NCBI GenBank assembly: GCA_031267075.1
Contig: JAIRZU010000021.1
Coordinates: 1 to 9,406, forward strand
From: Holosporales bacterium
Lineage (GTDB): Bacteria; Pseudomonadota; Alphaproteobacteria; RUG11792
Length of the DNA stretch: 9,406 nucleotides
Reading direction: 5' to 3'
A program made the position numbers and the translations under genes. The notes below the pieces were generated by a model, which had not been told where the DNA came from, ran no database searches, and saw only the letters and a program-made list of their open reading frames with translations. Shown in pieces: positions 7,027 to 9,406 of the stretch. Each line of letters starts with the position of its first letter. The first letter of the stretch is position 1.

Positions 7027-7056
7027 TTGCCCCCATGAAAAATGGTATGCTAGAAT
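7027..7056 (+). promoter_or_regulatory. Probable promoter of psd-dedA
   Basis: TTGCCC (7027-7032) and TAGAAT (7051-7056) are 18 bp apart. They imply a start near 7063, about 28 nt before the psd ATG. The promoter lies about 70 nt inside the end of the insertion-sequence remnant, so the pair has its own promoter. Confidence 0.45.
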
Positions 7057-7090
7057 CGACGGAGCATGCAGAATTATCGTGTGTCAGCGT

Positions 7091-7789
7091 ATGGGATTTG
7101 TTGGAGTGAACTTTTCGATTCATAGGGAAGGGTTCTTGTTCGTTGGAGGAGCCGCTGTGCTCACTCTTATACTCGCTGGGTTTTCAGCTAAGCTTGCTCT
7201 CGTTGGCATAGTCCTGACTCTCTTCTGCGCTTTCTTCTTTAGAAATCCGAAGCGCGTCGTACCATCAGATGAGAACCTAATAGTTAGTCCAGCCGATGGA
7301 ACAGTATGTGGAGTAGTTCTAGAAACTCCGCCTGTGGAGCTAGGCCTAGGCGAGGAGCAGAGATATAAGATCAGCATTTTCCTCAGCCTATTCAATGTCC
7401 ACGTTAACAGGTTGCCTGTGTCTGGCAAGGTGAGAAGCGTGATGTATCATCCCGGCTCTTTCGTGAATGCCTCCCTTGATAAAGCTAGCGTCCTCAATGA
7501 GAGGAATGCGATAGTAGTCGAGGTTAATGGTGATAGCAATAACGCAATGGCGTTTGTGCAGATAGCCGGAATGATAGGAAGGAGAATCATATGCGAGATC
7601 CACGAAGGCCAAGATGTCAGCAAGGGTGAGATATTCGGGATGATCAGATTCGGAAGCAGGTGTGACGTGTGGCTTCCAGTTGGAGCAATTCCTCAGGTTT
7701 GTAATGGCCAGACGATGGTGGCTGGTGAAAGCGTACTTGCCGATATGCTAGTACATGCCGCTGCCGTTAGGAGCGGAACAGTAATATAG
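7091..7789 (+). CDS. psd: Phosphatidylserine decarboxylase proenzyme (short, archaeal-type Psd)
   Basis: This 232-residue membrane-associated enzyme converts phosphatidylserine to phosphatidylethanolamine. Family hallmarks are HREG near the N-terminus (11-14), a hydrophobic hairpin at about 15-50, FFRNPKR (49-55), PADG (67-70) with the probable catalytic aspartate 69, and FNVHVNR (101-107) with histidine 104. PGSFVNA (121-127) and RFGSR (186-190) follow. In the family the proenzyme cleaves itself between Gly188 and Ser189, and the serine becomes the pyruvoyl cofactor. The frame is open upstream to 6971, but those 40 residues have no Psd character and lie over the promoter, so the ATG at 7091 is preferred. 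No good ribosome site is seen before it. It is followed after 4 nt by dedA. In many relatives the partner is pssA; no pssA is in this window. Confidence 0.93.
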   Translation: MGFVGVNFSIHREGFLFVGGAAVLTLILAGFSAKLALVGIVLTLFCAFFFRNPKRVVPSDENLIVSPADGTVCGVVLETPPVELGLGEEQRYKISIFLSLFNVHVNRLPVSGKVRSVMYHPGSFVNASLDKASVLNERNAIVVEVNGDSNNAMAFVQIAGMIGRRIICEIHEGQDVSKGEIFGMIRFGSRCDVWLPVGAIPQVCNGQTMVAGESVLADMLVHAAAVRSGTVI

Positions 7790-7793
7790 GGAA

Positions 7794-8366
7794 ATGGCAG
7801 ATCATGGAGCGATAGCGGAGTTCGTCCGCGAATGGGGATATTGGGCCGTTTTTGTTGGCGCTGTCTTTGAAGGGGAGTTAGTACTAATAACAGCGAGCGC
7901 CTTCGCCGCTATGGGGCATCTCAGCATCACTAGAGTGTTCTTCCTAGCTTTCCTCACTACCGTCATCGTTGATCAGCTTTTGTTTTGGGTAGGATACAAA
8001 GTAGGTACCGATTGGATAATCCGCAAAATCCCGAAGCTTGAAAAATCGAGAGAGCGGGTTTTCGTGTTGCTAAGGAAGATGGATGTTCTATTCATATTTG
8101 CCTTCAGATTCATATATGGGATAAGAACCATAAGCCCGCTGATCATAGGATCCGCAATGGTAAAACCTCCGCGGTTTATCATATTCAACATCCTTTCAGG
8201 ATTATGCTGGGCATCAGTCGGCTGCTTCCTAGGCTACACAATTGCTGATGTTGTGGCAGATGGTAAATTCGACGCTGTCCCGGCAATCGTAGCCATCACA
8301 GGAATCTGTATTATCCTCCTTGGAGTATCGATACTACTCTACAAAGCCCGCAGGAAAAACGGGTAA
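7794..8366 (+). CDS. DedA/VTT-family integral membrane protein
   Basis: This 190-residue protein has the DedA (SNARE-associated/VTT) domain. Acidic residues Glu26 and Glu28 stand in the first re-entrant region (AVFEGELVLITASAFAAMGH). VDQLLFWVGYKVG (59-71) follows, then the conserved basic motif FRFIYGIRTISPLIIGSAM (104-122) with Arg105, Arg111 and Pro115. FNILSGLCWASVGCFLGY (131-148) comes next, and a last membrane span at about 163-183 before a basic tail. Family members move lipids across membranes: undecaprenyl phosphate flipping and PE scrambling have been reported for different DedA proteins. The substrate cannot be read from sequence. The AGGGAA before the ATG overlaps the psd stop region, so it is probably translationally coupled to psd. 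Its last 33 nt overlap the 3' end of the opposing gmhB-like gene. Confidence 0.9.
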   Translation: MADHGAIAEFVREWGYWAVFVGAVFEGELVLITASAFAAMGHLSITRVFFLAFLTTVIVDQLLFWVGYKVGTDWIIRKIPKLEKSRERVFVLLRKMDVLFIFAFRFIYGIRTISPLIIGSAMVKPPRFIIFNILSGLCWASVGCFLGYTIADVVADGKFDAVPAIVAITGICIILLGVSILLYKARRKNG

Positions 8367-8885
8367 CAGATATTGTAGGATTTCCAGCAGTGATGTCACC
8401 TTGATGGAGGCGCTGGTGGTGACATCTATATCATCAGTAAGGAGAATTGTCTTGCCACAATGAGCATTGATTCCTGCCAGGATATCACGTTCGTGGTCGC
8501 CTACGAGGATTGAGCTTGCCATATCAAGCCCATGCTTTTCCTGCGCCTTGAGTAGCATACCTGGGTTTGGCTTCCTATCCTCATGAGAGTTATCATGGCT
8601 CATACACACATACACGTCGGTAATTTCAATGGCATTCTTAGCAAACTCACCTACCATGTACTCATGCAGCATCCTGACATCTGCCTCCGTATAAACGCCC
8701 CTCGCGACTCCAGATTGGTTTGTGATAACTATAATCTTATAACCATGCTGCTGTGCTGCACGACACACGTCAAAAATCCCATCTATAAACTCGAAAGCTT
8801 CCTTGCGGTGCACATCGATTTTATCAACGTTTATGACGCCATCCCTATCCAAGAATAGCGCTCTTTCAAGGTGAGCATTAACCAT
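8334..8885 (-). CDS. HAD-superfamily phosphatase, GmhB/HisB N-terminal type, with shortened metal loop
   Basis: The 183-residue protein carries the four HAD motifs: FLDRDGVIN (11-19, with Asp13 and Asp15), VITNQSGVARG (53-63, Thr55), DRKPNPGML (103-111, Lys105) and LVGDHERDI (127-135, Asp130 and Asp134). The nearest families are heptose-1,7-bisphosphate 7-phosphatase (GmhB) and histidinol phosphatase. Both normally have a cysteine-rich zinc loop before the RKP motif. Here it is a short VCMSHDNSHED (93-103) with one cysteine, so the substrate is uncertain. The ATG at 8885 gives the usual distance to the first motif and has a GAGGGAAG ribosome site. The ATG at 8912 is also well placed behind GAGGTAGG and would add nine residues; the frame is open to 9005. 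It converges on dedA with a 33-nt overlap. Confidence 0.85.
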   Translation of the reverse strand: MVNAHLERALFLDRDGVINVDKIDVHRKEAFEFIDGIFDVCRAAQQHGYKIIVITNQSGVARGVYTEADVRMLHEYMVGEFAKNAIEITDVYVCMSHDNSHEDRKPNPGMLLKAQEKHGLDMASSILVGDHERDILAGINAHCGKTILLTDDIDVTTSASIKVTSLLEILQYLLPVFPAGFVE

Positions 8886-8961
8886 GATTTCTTCCCTCAG
8901 ATAAATGCCCATATTGCCTACCTCTGCCATACCCAGCTTATCACAAACCCTCACAGGATTA

Positions 8962-8976
8962 CGAATTCTAAATTCG
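8962..8976. promoter_or_regulatory. 15-bp palindrome upstream of the HAD phosphatase gene
   Basis: CGAATT and AATTCG flank a 3-nt centre (CTA on the plus strand). It is 50-77 nt upstream of the two candidate starts, a position suitable for an operator. No clear promoter was found around it. The rest of 8886-9046 shows only open frame without recognisable protein. Confidence 0.25.
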
Positions 8977-9046
8977 CCCATGTGTGGCTTCTCTGGGAAT
9001 AGCACTTGTTTAGAGGAACGAACCTCACCTATCCTATATGAGACAC

Positions 9047-9130
9047 CTACACCAAGGATGAACCATTATCCCATATCTTGATTGTCTCCTCAGTCACTGC
9101 TCCTACTGTAGCACTGAACCGTGAGTCCAT
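9047..9130 (-). pseudogene. Possible C-terminal remnant of an IS200/IS605 TnpA
   Basis: The minus strand from 9130 reads MDSRFSATVGAVTEETIKIW before a stop at 9049-9047. The stretch DS-x-F-x-ATVGAVTEETIK resembles the end of HUH (Y1) transposases of the IS200/IS605 group, which typically finish W-S-x-SYF-x-ATVG-x-VTEE-x-IK-x-YIE. The following residues (WDNGSSLV) no longer fit well. Nothing of the catalytic part is present. The match is short, so the call is tentative. Confidence 0.42.
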
Positions 9131-9135
9131 CAACC

Positions 9136-9292
9136 CTACTGTGTAAACTCACCAAAGAGGATGTAGAACTGGCTCAGGGCCAAGTTCCACTCTCTTATTG
9201 GCATTGTCCATTTTTTCTGGGCATTTTGCAACGCCAAAAATACCAACTTAAAAACTGCCTCATCATTTGGGGCACCCCTTTGTCTTGATTAG
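9136..9292 (-). pseudogene. C-terminal remnant of an IS256-family (mutator) transposase
   Basis: The minus strand at 9276-9136 reads GAPNDEAVFKLVFLALQNAQ, then KKWTMPIREWNLALSQF, then YILFGEFTQ and a TAG. This is the unmistakable end of IS256-type transposases (FPNDEA-x-x-KL-x-Y-LAL-x-N-x-x-KKW-TMPIR-x-W). Just upstream, 9292-9276 encodes LIKTKG in a different frame, which is the expected preceding block, so a small deletion has shifted the frame near 9276. The rest of the gene is replaced at about 9293 by an IS5-type copy, showing that the second element inserted into or joined the first. Dead fragment. Confidence 0.85.
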
Positions 9293-9293
9293 G

Positions 9294-9406
9294 CTCCGTG
9301 AGTGAATTTTATCTCAACAAAACCAGAGCAGAAGCAAAGTGTATATAAGCCATATAAGAAATAATTGTTTTATCAAAGCGAGCAAAAACACGCCTAAACT
9401 CCTTAA
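9294..9406 (-). mobile_element. Right end of a second IS5-family copy (transposase C-terminus), running off the window
   Basis: On the minus strand 9405-9309 encodes KEFRRVFARFDKTIISYMAY and then IHFASALVLLR with a TAA stop. It is nearly identical to the copy at 6583-6942 but lacks the 31-residue insertion. The shared non-coding tail AATTCACTCACGGAG ends at 9294, and the two copies diverge within a few bases, so the element end is there. CTAA follows here and CTAG in the other copy, possible target sites. The part in the window is intact; whether the full copy is active depends on sequence beyond the edge. Confidence 0.85.

Noticed and set aside
6971..7090. 40-residue N-terminal extension of Psd from the upstream start at 6971.
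   Set aside because: The extension has no Psd similarity, begins just after the IS end and runs over a good promoter; the ATG at 7091 gives the normal family length.
8886..9005. 40-residue N-terminal extension of the HAD phosphatase.
   Set aside because: GmhB-type proteins start 8-12 residues before the first DxD motif; two well-placed ATGs with ribosome sites exist downstream. Only the 8912 start remains a serious alternative.
1..9406. CRISPR arrays, toxin-antitoxin pairs, defence islands or a biosynthetic cluster.
   Set aside because: No direct-repeat array was seen and all intact genes but one have housekeeping or membrane-lipid families; the accessory content is transposon debris.

Overview
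The window reads as a chromosomal segment of an obligate-intracellular-type alphaproteobacterium, most likely from the order Rickettsiales and close to the Anaplasmataceae. This is inferred from protein character, from an alphaproteobacterial style of pyruvate dehydrogenase E2, GlyQ/GlyS, MetRS and short Psd, from a roughly mid-to-upper-40s GC content judged by eye, and from decayed insertion sequences next to housekeeping genes. No marker in the window fixes the genus.

Left part (1-6139), all on the minus strand. In transcription order the genes are metG (methionyl-tRNA synthetase), a 314-residue exported protein of unknown family, glyQ and glyS (the two subunits of bacterial glycyl-tRNA synthetase, 9 nt apart), and the first 25 codons of pdhC (the lipoyl-domain end of pyruvate dehydrogenase E2), which runs off the left edge. 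Spacers with possible promoters or hairpins separate metG, the exported protein, glyQ and pdhC, so only glyQ-glyS is clearly one operon.

Middle (6140-6960). This is the metG leader, with a 10-bp hairpin and a plausible promoter, followed by an insertion-sequence graveyard. An N-terminal fragment of an IS5-type transposase lies on the minus strand, head to head with a C-terminal fragment on the plus strand. The plus-strand fragment contains a 93-nt in-frame insertion that is itself a long hairpin. The related transposase end at the right edge of the window lacks it, so its borders are visible to within a few bases. It resembles, in behaviour, the palindromic elements of Rickettsia that sit inside coding sequences.

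Right part (6961-9406). psd (phosphatidylserine decarboxylase) and a DedA-family membrane protein form a tight plus-strand pair, with 4 nt between them. The DedA gene ends in a 33-nt tail-to-tail overlap with a minus-strand HAD phosphatase of the GmhB/HisB type that has a shortened metal loop. Beyond it is a stack of minus-strand transposase ends: a possible IS200/IS605 TnpA tail, an IS256 (mutator) tail, and a second IS5-type copy inserted against the IS256 tail. The two IS5-type copies are inverted relative to each other and bracket psd-dedA-gmhB.

Biologically the window combines aminoacyl-tRNA supply (Gly, Met), central carbon metabolism (PDH E2) and membrane phospholipid work (PE synthesis, with a DedA protein that may redistribute lipids). 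No defence or biosynthetic cluster is visible. The novel material is the palindromic coding insertion and the unrecognised exported cysteine-containing protein.
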